A stretch of DNA of 64,000 nt, taken from NCBI GenBank assembly GCA_016795485.1, contig JAEUHM010000041.1:62001-126000 (forward strand), read 5' to 3'. The notes beneath the pieces were generated by a model that searched no databases, was not told the DNA's origin, and saw only the letters and a program-made list of their open reading frames with translations. The position numbers and the translations under genes are program-made. Source of the DNA: Verrucomicrobiaceae bacterium. GTDB lineage: Bacteria; Verrucomicrobiota; Verrucomicrobiia; Verrucomicrobiales; Verrucomicrobiaceae. The number at the start of each line of letters is the position of its first letter. The first letter of the stretch is position 1. This document shows, in pieces, positions 18,505 to 29,200 of this stretch.

Positions 18505-19864
18505 ACGAAAGATGGTGGCAATTGTAGGACGACCGAATGTAGGTAAGTCCGCTCTCTTCAATCGTCTTGCAGGCAAGAACATCTCCATCGTCCACGATCA
18601 GGCTGGAGTCACCCGTGACCGCATCACTGCTGAGTGCAGGCGTGGACCCGAGGTCTTCGACATCATGGATACGGGCGGTATTGGTGCCAGTACGGATGAT
18701 GTGCTCACCGACCAAGTGCAGATTGAAGCCGAAGTGGGCCTGGAAGTTGCTGACTTGCTGCTGTTCGTCGTGGACGTCATCGATGGCATTACCACCATCG
18801 ACCAAGCACTGACCAAAGTGCTGCGAAAGACCTCCAAACCGGTCGTCCTTGTCTGCAACAAGGCCGACTCCGCCAAACGCAAGCTCGGAGCCGCAGACTT
18901 TGCTGCCCTTGGCTTCAAGGACACGGTGGACGTCAGTGCCGCGCATGGTCTTGGCATCAAAGAGCTGGTCGACGTGATCGCTGCACGGCTGAACCTGACG
19001 GACAAGCCACGGCCCCAAGTCACCTCACATAAAGATCGGCCTCTTAAGTTAGCCATCGTTGGTCGACCAAATGCCGGCAAGTCGTCTTTAGTGAACGCGG
19101 TCCTCGGTGAGCAGCGTGCCATCGTAAGTGAGGTGGCTGGCACCACTCGTGATTCTTTGGACATTAAGCACACACGTGGCGAGCAGACCTACCAACTCAT
19201 TGATACGGCAGGAATCCGCCGCCAGGCAAAGTTAGACGACGATGTGGAGATCTTTAGTGTCAAACGAGCCGTACAGAGCATTGAGCGCGCTGACATTTGC
19301 CTGTTAGTCGTCGATTGTGCCGAAGGCATCAAGATGCAGGACCGCAAGATTGCCCAACTCATCCTAGAGTCCCGCAAACCCTGCATTCTTGTCATGAACA
19401 AGTGGGATCTATTCCATCCATCGGCCAAACCAAAGGACAGGATGGAAGAACTCACCGAGACCGTGAAACGGGAGTTTTTCTTCCTCCACTTTGCTCCCAT
19501 CGTTCCCGTTTCGGCCAAGAAGAATCAGGGCCTAGACAAACTTTTCAAAACCATCGACAGCGTGAAGGAAGGTGCTCAGAAACGTGTTGGGACCGGCGTA
19601 CTGAATCGCGTTCTCCAGCGCGCGATCGACTACAGCCCAGGCCCAATCGGCACCGGCTCACATACCTTCAAACTTCTTTACGCCACTCAAGTCAATCACC
19701 GTGAAGAAGAAGCCGTGCCCGTACCGCACTTTGTCCTCTTCGCCAATCGCGCCTTCAAACTTCAAGACAGCTACTTGCGCTTCCTGGAGTCAAAAATCCG
19801 TGAAGAGTTTCCCGGCGTTGGCCTTCCCTTCGTTCTGAAAGTGAAGGGCAAAGCCAAAAAATAG
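18491..19864 (+). CDS. der: Ribosome biogenesis GTPase Der (EngA)
   Basis: The protein of 457 aa has two tandem GTPase domains, each with a full motif set: GRPNVGKSALF, DTGG and NKAD in the first, GRPNAGKSSLV, DTAG and NKWD in the second. A C-terminal KH-like domain ends in a basic tail (KVKGKAKK). Der is essential for maturation of the 50S subunit. A strong ribosome site and the overlap with pgsA choose the start. A hairpin terminator lies 23 nt after the stop. Confidence 0.97.
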   Translation: MNPSERKMVAIVGRPNVGKSALFNRLAGKNISIVHDQAGVTRDRITAECRRGPEVFDIMDTGGIGASTDDVLTDQVQIEAEVGLEVADLLLFVVDVIDGITTIDQALTKVLRKTSKPVVLVCNKADSAKRKLGAADFAALGFKDTVDVSAAHGLGIKELVDVIAARLNLTDKPRPQVTSHKDRPLKLAIVGRPNAGKSSLVNAVLGEQRAIVSEVAGTTRDSLDIKHTRGEQTYQLIDTAGIRRQAKLDDDVEIFSVKRAVQSIERADICLLVVDCAEGIKMQDRKIAQLILESRKPCILVMNKWDLFHPSAKPKDRMEELTETVKREFFFLHFAPIVPVSAKKNQGLDKLFKTIDSVKEGAQKRVGTGVLNRVLQRAIDYSPGPIGTGSHTFKLLYATQVNHREEEAVPVPHFVLFANRAFKLQDSYLRFLESKIREEFPGVGLPFVLKVKGKAKK

Positions 19865-19886
19865 CTGTCGATTGGATGGAAACTGA

Positions 19887-19919
19887 AACGGGCTGAACTG
19901 ATTGACAGTCCAGCCCGTT
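19887..19919. terminator. Hairpin between convergent genes (der and the beta-helix protein)
   Basis: A 9-bp stem AACGGGCTG/CAGCCCGTT continues, after one A-C mismatch, into an inner 4-bp stem ACTG/CAGT with a 5-nt loop. It sits between the stops of two convergent genes and could serve both strands. No long T-run follows. Confidence 0.65.
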
Positions 19920-19957
19920 CATTTGACAAGAAACAAGTTTCCCTAGTTTCTTTTCAG

Positions 19958-22900
19958 TTAGGGAAGAAGCTTCACGACATACTCACCATTGCCGATGGAG
20001 AGGATTGGAATCACGGATCCTGCATCATTGATGTCGGCGGCAAATCCTCCGCCAGCCGATCTTGCATTCACCGCTTTTGAAAGCCCGAAGTTGCACGCAA
20101 ATACAGTCCGTGGTGTGCCTTCATGGATGATGGTATCACCCACCTTAACTGCCCGCTCGACTCCGTTACCGACTTCGCGCCAGACTGCACGGGTATCGCG
20201 GAAGGCGATCATGCCCTCAGGACTAACACACAATACCGCAAAGGTACCGTAGTTGGGCCCGTCAGGTGAAGGAGTGCCCTTTTGAGCAAGGACATCGATA
20301 ACCCCATTGTCCCACCGACAGATGAGTTGATTGGTTACGGCTGAGGTATTGATCTGTGCTCGGAAGACGACCTTGCCATCATTGGTAACAAACACCTCAT
20401 TGATCTTCTTCAACTGACCTCGTCCATCGATGTCATCGCCTTCACGGACAATCACCTCAGGCGCGGCTCCACTCAATTTGAACATGAGTAGATCATCAGT
20501 TGCAGTGGTGATCCCGCCAATGCGCGCCAGCTTGGCCAAAATGGCATGGGCCTCTTGCGCGTTTTCACCCTGATTCGCCGCTACCGCAGTGAAGGTGAGT
20601 ATTTTGAGTCCAGGAGCGACTTCGTCACCCTTCCGTGCCAGCAGTTCAAGCTGTTGCCCGGGTTCTCCCACCATCACAGCCTCATTCAGAGTGGAATCCG
20701 TCCGACCACCCACTAGATCTGCAGGATTTCTCTGCAGGGTGGCAATGAATGCGACTTTGGATGCACCTGCTACAACGGTTTCCTTGCGAATCTGTCCGAT
20801 CCACGCTGGATCAACGGTAGGAGCCTCGTCACCTTCACGTGCAAGCAGATCAAGGGTAGAGCCATCATCATACCAGATGCCGCTGTCGGTCAGGCTTGTA
20901 GCTGTTGTGCCGCCCTTAATCTGACTTCCAAAGTAGATCACACCTGATTTGGCAATCGCTGGCCTTGCATTGTGCACCGAGAAGACGCCGCCGTCTCCAC
21001 CAGGAGCAACATCGCCTTCCTGACTGATCAAATCCAAGCTCTCTCCGTCTTCGGAAGCGAGATAACCTTGATCCAGTGTCGCGACCACTCCGTTGATTTT
21101 GTTCTCATAAGTCAGAAGACCAGATGCATGAATGTTGAGGTTCCTGAACTGGGAAGAGAACGAGCCACCTCCAGCGAGGAAGCCCTCACGACCAACGACA
21201 GCAAGGCTACCGGATGCATTCGTCAAAACGATTTCATTGCTGGTGCCAACCACACCACCAAAGCCACTCAACGCCTGAGCCTTAATCACGAAGCTACCAT
21301 CGTTGTTCAGCACGCCGGACATAGGCCGGTAGAGTAGCCCCCCTGCCACAGGATCACCGTTTTCGTCGACGAGCGGAAGATCGTCCTCAGTGGCAATCAC
21401 ATCTTTCGGAGTCACCGTCACGACGGCTGTCGCTTCATCATCACCAAAGGTGTTGGTGGCGACGACCTTATAGGTTCCTGCCGTCAAGAGAGAGGCAAAC
21501 GGAACATTCAAAATCGAGGATGTGGCTCCCGAGATCGGCACGTTGTTCAAATACCATTGGAATGTGGGTGCTGGGTAACCAATGGCAACAGCCGATAGAT
21601 TGAAGCTCGTGTAGGCTTCAGCCGATACGTTTACCGGGCCTGTTGTGATGATCGGTGGGCTTGAAAGCTCCACGAATGCGAAATCATTGCCGTTGCCCCC
21701 GAGGTAAGTTGCAGTGGCAAAACTTGTTCCCACAAATGGCGCAACCACGAATCCCTCTGCAAATCCCGCAAAGGTACCACTGATCGCTCCACCGCTTGTT
21801 TTGTCCAAGATGATGATGGAATCGGTAGCAATTGGAGAGGAGAACGACCCAGAGACCACCAGGGCGGCAGATGCGATGGATACCGATCCGCTGGAAGTCC
21901 ATTGGTCATGGGAAGTTCCAGGGGTTGTGCCATTCACCTGAATCTGAAGTGTAACACCACTATTCAAAGTCAGATCTCCATTGACGGCGATGACAGCGGT
22001 GTCTGTCCCCGAGCCTGCGTGGATGGTCACAGACTTGGTATTGCTATCCACATTACCAGCATAGGTGCCAGCAAGGATGGTGACGGCACCTGCGGTAGCC
22101 ACACGGTCAATACCTTCCTGAATCCGGCTCGAAGTGCCGGACTGAGAACCCTGAGCTGTGACAACAAGCGCTGACAAGTCTGGCTGAAATCCGTGTGTGC
22201 CGCGGTTGAGAGTGGATTCGACATCGGTGTCCGTTCCAGATGAGAGTAGCGGCGTGTAATCAAAGTTCGCCGAGGCTGGCCCGCAAATGTCAGGCTGACC
22301 ACCTGGTGCTATTGCAGTGCCGCCAAAAACCACAGGAAGCAATGAGGCATAACCCGGCTCGGCGCTGTTGGCCGTCGAGACCACTGGAGTGGCAGTGCCA
22401 AACCAGTTGCTACTGAAGTTCTTGATATTGCTGCCTGGGGCAGGAAGCGATCCGCCAGACTGGCGATCGACAATCTGACCATACCAGTTACCGGAGATGT
22501 TGTTCCTCACGAACTGGCAATTTGCTGCCGTCTGCACAGGCGAGTTGGTTCCTCCACTGGCGTCCAGGAACAGGATGCCAACCGTGCGGTTGTTCACGAT
22601 GCTGTTTTCCTCCAAGATTATGTTATCGGTTTGATTGCGGAAGATCACACCAGTGTGGTTGTTGTGGATACTGTTGTTAAGGAACGAGTGTCCACTGCTG
22701 TTGTTGATGTCAACAGCACTCCTGTTACCGGTAATCGTGTTGTTGCGAATGAGTGCGTTGGTTTGAGCACCTTGGATGGCAATGCCCGCACTATTGAGCG
22801 TCCCGTCATTCCAATCAGTCGGGTTGTTGCCTTCCCGAGTAATCGTGAATCCTTGGACAATCACATCCGAGGCGGAAATGCGAACGGTGGCACCGTCTCC

Positions 22901-24805
22901 ACCCTTTATGCCTTCAATGGTCGTAGTCGCAGCGCCTCCGCCATTAAGGGTCACAGTCTTGTTTACAAGCACATCTTCTCTGTATGTTCCGGGAAGAACG
23001 TGGATCGTGGTTCCTGCTAGGACCGAGTTAACGAATCCTTGAATGCTAAGCCCAACAGTCGTTGAGTTGTCGACATACACGCCTTTGTCAAAGATGTTTG
23101 CAGCGACCATGTCTTGGAGTGTCGTTGTATTGTTTTGAACAAAGATCTGGCTGGTGTTGATGCCAAGGCCAGTACTGATGAAGGTATTGCCGCTAATCGT
23201 GTTGCCGGGCCGACGAACTCGGAGCGAGCCCGCAAAACGGGTTGTCACGCCATTGAAAGTGTTGCCGGTGATCGTCGAAGTGGCGACATCAAGCGTCACA
23301 AGCTGATTGCCTTGCTCTTGTGCAGAGATGTTCAAGCCGCCTGCTGTCCCTGTAATGCTGTTATTGGTGAAAGTGATGTTTGTGGCCGTTGCCGTAGCAA
23401 GATTTCCACCACCGTTTCCGAGGACGACCAGCTGACGAGGTACGTTTGGCGTGCTGAACTGATTACCGAATCCATTATCGGCAGGATTGGCCCCGACATA
23501 GGTCTTGCCTGAAAAAATGTTGCCGCTGATGATCCAGTTGCTGATCACAGCGCCAAACTCCGAGAGCAATCCGACGTCACCATTTGCGCGAATATCGTTG
23601 TCAATCACCTGGAGCCCTGTGTGCCCACCTTGAAGGTAGAGAGCAGCGTTCTCAAGGCCGGGATTGTTGTTGTCCACTCCAATAATCGTGAAGCCCTTAC
23701 CAGCACCGCCGATCGTAACGCCTGTGGTGTTTCCACTCACAACAACGGCACCTAGAGCGCCCACACCACTAATACCCGTGATGGTAGTGTTGGCTCGGCC
23801 AGTAGTAGATTCCAAGGTGATGTTTTTATTGATAGTCACGTTCTCGGTGTAGTTGCCGTCCGAAGCGCGGATGACTTCACCTGCCGTTGCGGCTGTCATC
23901 GCGCCGTTGATGGTCGCATGCAGCCAGCTTCGAGTAACGTTTAGCACAGGCAGTGTAGCGCTTGGGCTATTGTAACTCAGACCTGCTGTATCGATGGCAA
24001 GAGAGCTGAAGGTATTGAAGGCGAGCCAGCCATAGCGGTTACCTCCCACCACAGATGCAATCAAGTCAGCTGGGTCAGACAGTGTCCAAGTGGAGACAAT
24101 TGCATTGGATGGGTCTCGCAGCACCAAGAGCACACTCAGTGCTCCACCAACATCGGAGAACTGATGTTCGAATGTGTACCAGCCAGAAGCACTCACGGCC
24201 ACGGGGCTTCGAGCGACGTTCTTCGGAAATGAACTGCCGGGCCCGGCATTGTTCGAGGCGGAGATCACGAAGCGATCCGTTCCCGCACCAGGTCCGGTAA
24301 GGTCGGCTGCATTGTAGAAGCCCACATTGAAGACGTAGTCTCGTAAGTGATTACCATCCTGCTTACTCGAGGCCACAATCCAGTCAAAGCGGCGGTCATT
24401 CGCCCAGCCTGCACTCACGTCTAAATAGACTTTTGTGGATGTCACATATCCACCGGACGGGAAAGCGCTGCGGTATTCACCGAATCGAGTGAACGCGGTA
24501 CCCGTGGCAACTGCATGACCACCTCCGTTTGCCGAAGTGATTCCGCCGGTGCCAGAAGTGACCGCTGAGAACGTGCCCGATAGCGCGCTCCAACCTGCAA
24601 CATCTGCATCGAATCCCTGTGAGAAGATTGACACTTGAGCAGTTGCAGCTTGAGGCAAAGACATTATGCCTAACGCAACAATAAGTGCCTTGGGTAGTGC
24701 ACGTCTGGCCAGGGAAGCAATGATCCCCGGTGAATTGCCATGGCCGCACTGTGCGGACCGGGCGCTCGCATCTTCGCAAGCTTGTTGGAACTGAGTTGAG
24801 TTCAT
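19958..24805 (-). CDS. Giant secreted parallel beta-helix and Ig-domain protein
   Basis: About 1615 aa if translated from ATG 24805; an upstream in-frame start at 24925 adds 40 unconvincing residues. A signal peptide follows a polar lead (LPKALIVALGIMSLPQAATAQ). Next is a roughly 230-aa lectin-like domain with Gly/Thr-rich strands, then a long right-handed beta-helix region with many N-rich turns (VIDNDIRANGDVG, GNTFNGVT, IRNNTITGNRSAVDI, ENSIVNNRTVGILF). It has the appearance of a polysaccharide-binding or lyase-like scaffold, but no catalytic set was found. An Ig-like domain follows (PTFQWYLNNVPISG). The C-terminal 450 aa contain repeated modules with an REGD-x-AP-type core (LAREGDEAPT, ARKGDEVAPG, VREGDDIDG), seen in many verrucomicrobial surface proteins. 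A role in attachment or polymer binding is inferred. Confidence 0.85.
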   Translation of the reverse strand: MNSTQFQQACEDASARSAQCGHGNSPGIIASLARRALPKALIVALGIMSLPQAATAQVSIFSQGFDADVAGWSALSGTFSAVTSGTGGITSANGGGHAVATGTAFTRFGEYRSAFPSGGYVTSTKVYLDVSAGWANDRRFDWIVASSKQDGNHLRDYVFNVGFYNAADLTGPGAGTDRFVISASNNAGPGSSFPKNVARSPVAVSASGWYTFEHQFSDVGGALSVLLVLRDPSNAIVSTWTLSDPADLIASVVGGNRYGWLAFNTFSSLAIDTAGLSYNSPSATLPVLNVTRSWLHATINGAMTAATAGEVIRASDGNYTENVTINKNITLESTTGRANTTITGISGVGALGAVVVSGNTTGVTIGGAGKGFTIIGVDNNNPGLENAALYLQGGHTGLQVIDNDIRANGDVGLLSEFGAVISNWIISGNIFSGKTYVGANPADNGFGNQFSTPNVPRQLVVLGNGGGNLATATATNITFTNNSITGTAGGLNISAQEQGNQLVTLDVATSTITGNTFNGVTTRFAGSLRVRRPGNTISGNTFISTGLGINTSQIFVQNNTTTLQDMVAANIFDKGVYVDNSTTVGLSIQGFVNSVLAGTTIHVLPGTYREDVLVNKTVTLNGGGAATTTIEGIKGGDGATVRISASDVIVQGFTITREGNNPTDWNDGTLNSAGIAIQGAQTNALIRNNTITGNRSAVDINNSSGHSFLNNSIHNNHTGVIFRNQTDNIILEENSIVNNRTVGILFLDASGGTNSPVQTAANCQFVRNNISGNWYGQIVDRQSGGSLPAPGSNIKNFSSNWFGTATPVVSTANSAEPGYASLLPVVFGGTAIAPGGQPDICGPASANFDYTPLLSSGTDTDVESTLNRGTHGFQPDLSALVVTAQGSQSGTSSRIQEGIDRVATAGAVTILAGTYAGNVDSNTKSVTIHAGSGTDTAVIAVNGDLTLNSGVTLQIQVNGTTPGTSHDQWTSSGSVSIASAALVVSGSFSSPIATDSIIILDKTSGGAISGTFAGFAEGFVVAPFVGTSFATATYLGGNGNDFAFVELSSPPIITTGPVNVSAEAYTSFNLSAVAIGYPAPTFQWYLNNVPISGATSSILNVPFASLLTAGTYKVVATNTFGDDEATAVVTVTPKDVIATEDDLPLVDENGDPVAGGLLYRPMSGVLNNDGSFVIKAQALSGFGGVVGTSNEIVLTNASGSLAVVGREGFLAGGGSFSSQFRNLNIHASGLLTYENKINGVVATLDQGYLASEDGESLDLISQEGDVAPGGDGGVFSVHNARPAIAKSGVIYFGSQIKGGTTATSLTDSGIWYDDGSTLDLLAREGDEAPTVDPAWIGQIRKETVVAGASKVAFIATLQRNPADLVGGRTDSTLNEAVMVGEPGQQLELLARKGDEVAPGLKILTFTAVAANQGENAQEAHAILAKLARIGGITTATDDLLMFKLSGAAPEVIVREGDDIDGRGQLKKINEVFVTNDGKVVFRAQINTSAVTNQLICRWDNGVIDVLAQKGTPSPDGPNYGTFAVLCVSPEGMIAFRDTRAVWREVGNGVERAVKVGDTIIHEGTPRTVFACNFGLSKAVNARSAGGGFAADINDAGSVIPILSIGNGEYVVKLLP

Positions 24806-25198
24806 CTTGGTGGGAGATAAGGTTTGGGTGGAGGTTTTGTTTGAGCGACCTGCATGAGTGCAGATGGATTCATGAACAGTTTGGCACTGTTGCATCGTGA
24901 CCTTGGAACTCCCGCCCAGTTCCACAATCGGGGGGAGCCCCTCATATTCGCCGTTTCAATCCCTTATGAAATCGCACCTTTTATCACCCAATTTGCTAAG
25001 CATCGTGCCAACACCAAGTTACTGCATTCAAAGGATGTCCGTGGTGGAGCTAGGCAGAAATGCCAAGCGATGTTGGTACAAGAAGACGCAGTTGTTCTCG
25101 GTGAGCAAACACGCGCGCGCTCAATCGCTTTTTCAAAACACAAAGAGCACATTCGCACAAAGCTGTTAAGCTTGTGCGACGTGATACTTCCAGTTCAA
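24806..25198. other. Intergenic region upstream of the beta-helix protein gene
   Basis: No convincing gene was found in these 393 nt. The region must hold the promoter and leader of the minus-strand beta-helix gene and the 3' end of the regulator transcript. One hairpin is visible at 24904-24924: TGGAACT/AGTTCCA, 7 bp, with a 7-nt C-rich loop (G-rich when read on the minus strand). It is located in what would be the leader of the beta-helix mRNA. Confidence 0.5.
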
Positions 25199-25954
25199 TT
25201 AGACTGCGGTCGCGATATAGCCGGCTTTTACCCAGGCGCTCGCGGCCGCAACCAGTTCTTGAGCATTTGCCGCGCCAATCTTCATTTTGATGTGCTCTCG
25301 GTGGGCTTCGATGGTCTTGGGACTCACTCCCAGTTCTTTGGCGATTCTGCTGGTGCCTAGGCCCCGCCCCACAAGTTGGAAAACGTGGAGTTCGCGGTCC
25401 GTCAGCGCCTCCACTCCATTCTCCGGTCGACTTTTGCGTTTGAATGCTGTCTTACCGAGCATCGCCACCGCAACGGGTCGGGTGAGATAGTTTTGCCCCT
25501 CCAACACGCAGTGCATTGCTTCGATCACTTCTGCGACCGGAACGCACTTCGTGATGTATCCGTCGGCACCTGCTCGAAGACATCTCTCCACCATAGACAA
25601 GTCGTCGTGTTCAGACATGACGAGCACCCTCACGCCCGCATGGAACGTTCGCACGGACTTGATAAAGTGAAGTGCATCACCGTTGCCTAGATGGAGGTCT
25701 AGCAAGATTAGGTGGGGCTTCTCGACTCGCATCAACGTGTCTGCGGTGCTGACACAGTCCGCTTCACCACAGAGTTCAAGCCCGGCGTCTGACTCGATCA
25801 ATCGCGCTAGGCCGTGTCGTAGAAGAGGGCAGTGATCAACGACGAAGATTCGCCGCCGAGGCACACCGGGCTGGGACAGAATCCCACCAATTTGGGGCTG
25901 AGGCGTTTCGTTTGAGAGACCCTTCACAGGTCTGGTTCGGGAGGTGTGATCCAT
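25199..25954 (-). CDS. NarL/FixJ-family response regulator
   Basis: The 251-aa protein has an N-terminal polar extension of about 33 aa, a receiver domain with acidic pocket around D40, phosphoacceptor D86 (LLDLHLG), S114 and K136 (YITKCVP), and a C-terminal LuxR-type HTH (TDRELHVFQLVGRG through SPKTIEAHREHI). It would be phosphorylated by a histidine kinase and bind DNA as a dimer. No kinase gene is adjacent. A good AGGAG lies about 9 nt before the ATG. It is transcribed towards the beta-helix protein gene, so control of that gene is plausible but unproven. Confidence 0.92.
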   Translation of the reverse strand: MDHTSRTRPVKGLSNETPQPQIGGILSQPGVPRRRIFVVDHCPLLRHGLARLIESDAGLELCGEADCVSTADTLMRVEKPHLILLDLHLGNGDALHFIKSVRTFHAGVRVLVMSEHDDLSMVERCLRAGADGYITKCVPVAEVIEAMHCVLEGQNYLTRPVAVAMLGKTAFKRKSRPENGVEALTDRELHVFQLVGRGLGTSRIAKELGVSPKTIEAHREHIKMKIGAANAQELVAAASAWVKAGYIATAV

Positions 25955-26255
25955 TGGGGGAGGCTCCTGGTATCAGTTACATCAGTTATACGAACGCCAG
26001 GGGGTGTAAATAGGTGGTAAACACCTATTTTTTTGATCACCCATCGCTTATGACTTTTTGCTTCTTGCTCATACTTGATGACGATTGTTGGGAAATCGCC
26101 GTTTCGCGACCGCTAGCGGCTTAGTAAGCCTGTCGGTTTGCAAAAATCCTTCGCAACTCACCTCAGGTGACTTTTAGTTCACCGTGTTTGCTGGACGTTC
26201 CCAGCTTGTTGATTCCAAACTCCTGGTTGTCTGAGACCGCCTAACCTTCTTTTAC
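25955..26255. other. Intergenic region between the regulator and the GloVer-repeat gene
   Basis: These 301 nt separate two divergent genes. The main visible element is the dyad with a T-run at 26009-26035, listed separately. The remainder is AT-richer than the genes and shows no open frame with a ribosome site. Confidence 0.6.
26009..26035 (+). terminator. Terminator-like dyad with T-run in a divergent promoter region
   Basis: AAATAGGTG pairs with CACCTATTT (9 bp, 5-nt loop GTAAA), and a run of seven T ends at 26035. It has intrinsic terminator form on the plus strand, yet no plus-strand gene ends upstream; the regulator gene starts 54 nt away on the other strand. It may block antisense or leader transcription, or act as an operator (TAGGTG-N5-CACCTA). 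Confidence 0.5.
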
Positions 26256-29200
26256 ATGAAAGTAATCTTCTGGGCTGAAATCGTCTTACTTTGCTTATGC
26301 CTCCCGAGCTATGCCGGAGTGCTTCATTCATTTGGATCACTTCCGGACACGGGTTTGGTCCCAATGATTCCGCCAGTGGACGGCGGGAATGGATTTCTCT
26401 ATGGAACGACGTCGTCTGGCGATGCTACGGATGGAGTCCTCTACGCCATCGGAGATGATGGCGGTGGGATGCATGTCTTGCATGCGTTTGGTTCTAACAG
26501 CCAGGATGGAACCTTTCCCTCAGGTCGCCTGATCATTCAGAACGGGGTGGTGTACGGGGTGACACAGCTCGGAGGTCAGTACGGCAACGGGACAATCTAT
26601 TGCATGGATGTTTCCACTCGTGTCTATCGCATCCTACATAGCTTTGGTGGTGCTGGTCTGGGGCGTGCTCCGCTCGGAGGTTTATTAAAGATCGGCTCCA
26701 AGCTTTATGGCACCACGGCAGAAGGTGGCAGCAGCAGTCGTGGGGTATTGTTTGAAATCGGGACAGACGGTGTCGGGTTCGAGATACTCCATCATTTCGG
26801 TGCTACGGCTGGAGATGGACGGCATCCCGCTGCCGAGCTTGTTGACCTCAATGGCGTCCTCTTTGGCACCACTCAATCCGGCGGCTCGTTCAATAAGGGC
26901 ACAGTGTTTAGATTTGCGCTTGCTGATGGCAACTATCAGATCCTGTCCTCTCTTGGTGCCACTTTAAGCGATGCAGCACTCCCTTCTGGCGGTTTAGTGG
27001 TTGCGGCTGGAGAGCTTTGGGGGGTGTCGCGAGGTGGCACCTTTGGCACTGGCACCGTTTATAAAGTTTCTCCCCAAGGGACTGCGCATGTGGTGGTGAA
27101 GAACTTCAATGAAAGCGGGAGCGCCGGATACGAGCCATCGGGCACGTTAGTGCTTGCTAATGGCACAGAGTTGTATGGAACCACCGAGTATGGTGGCAAC
27201 TACGACAGTGGAGTGGTCTATCGCATTACGACCGCTGGAGTGGGCCCCACGGTACGCCAGCACTTCGAGGGCTCCTTTGGTGAAACGGAGTTTCCTGATG
27301 GGGAGAATCCCGTGGGCGGCCTTACCCTCATTGGGTCGACCCTTTATGGTGCCTGCATGAGTGGCGGACTTTTCCTGGAAGGCTCACTTTTTCGCGTCAA
27401 CACCAACGGCTCGGGCTACGAGCTCATCCATCCATTTTCCGGTGAGCGAGGTGATGGCGATTCCCCTTCAGGTGTCCTGTTCCACGATGGCGTCATCTAT
27501 GGCACCACTGAGAACGGAGGCATCTACGGTTTCGGCACCGTCTATCGGGTCGATCCGAACGGAGGAGACTACCGGGTGCTTCATCACTTCAATGGGGATG
27601 AAGGCGACTCACCTAACGGAGAGTTGCTAGTTTTGGATGGGCGACTCTATGGCACGACTCGCTTTGGTGGAACACAGGGCACTGGCACCATCTTCAGCAT
27701 GCTCACGGACGGACGCTCCTTCTCCTTGATGCGGAACATGGTCAGCGGGACGGGCAGTGTTCCGCTATCAGGCCTTACCCATCAGGCCGGTTTACTCTAT
27801 GGCACCACTTCACAAGGCGGAACAAACAACCTCGGGGTGACTTACCGGCTACAGGTTAGCGGATCAAGCTACACCGTGTTGCGCCATCACACGACTACCG
27901 ATGGCTCACGGCCTTCCAATCGTCCTGCACTTAACTCTACAGACCTTTTTGTTTCTACCGCTCTCAATGGAGCTCACAACAAAGGCACCGTGTTTCGCCG
28001 TGCGATCAGTTCGGCTTCTCTTTCGGTTCTGCGGAACTTTGGTTCGTCAGCCAGCGATCTATCCTCGCCGAGTACATTGTTTTGGGCAGACAGCCAACTC
28101 TGGGGTGTCGCATCGTCTGGAGGTGCGCTTGGAGGTGGGGGAATATTTGCCATGGACGCCTCCGGTGCGAACTACTCGGAAACAAAGTCATTCTCGTCTC
28201 TACAACCTGAAGATGGCTTGAGCCCACAGGCCTTGTTCATCGGCTCTGGGATGTCTCTCTTTGGCTCCACCCAGGGTGGAGGAGCTGATGGCAACGGCAC
28301 CATCTGGACCATGCAGCAATCAGGTGCTGGCTATCAAGTGATTCACTCCTTCGAGGGAGCACCTTTGGACGGCTCTTCTCCGTCAGGCGATATCGCCATT
28401 GATGGGTCGGTCGTCTTCAGCGCCACGATGTTTGGAGGCGAGAAGGACGCTGGCACGGTCTCTGCCGTCTACATTGGGCCTAGCCCCCAGATTGAGACAT
28501 TGCTCCCCACCCATGTCACCAACCGCTCTGCTCGACTTCATGCTAATGTTCATCCCCAGAGCAGACACGGGATGGTGCATTTTGAGTTCGGCACTTCCAT
28601 CGCCTATGGAAGCATCACGGATGCGTTACCGACCACCGTCAGCGGCAACAACCCGCTCTCGGTGGAAGCCGACCTCAGCGGTCTCATTCCGCAGACGACT
28701 TATCAGTACCGAGCGGTAGTTAGCGGCCCTGGTTGGCGCGTTGATGGAGATAATCAGACCTTCACCACGGTGAATAGCCCCCCTATGGTCCAACCAGACA
28801 CGATCTCTATTCTCCCAGGCACGAGAGTCACTTTAGACGTTCTCGCAAATGATGCAGATCCAGACGGCGACGATCTCGCTATCCTACAGATCACCCAGCC
28901 GACAAGTGGCGGGGTCGTGACGATTGAGAACGACAAGGTGGTGTTCGCTGCTTCCGAACAATTTGTCTCGGCCAATTTCACCTACACGGCAAGCGATGGC
29001 TTTGGTGGCTTAGCCGTTGGTTTGGTGACTGTTTCGCCAGTGTCTTCTTATGTGCATTGGGAGCAGGCCCTGACATTAGCCGGGTTGAGCAACCTCGGCG
29101 GACCCCTTGATGACGGCGATCATGATTCGCTGGCCAACCTCGCAGAGTACGCTCTCGGTCTCACGCCACAGGCGCCAAATGTAGGCATTCTCCACAGCAC

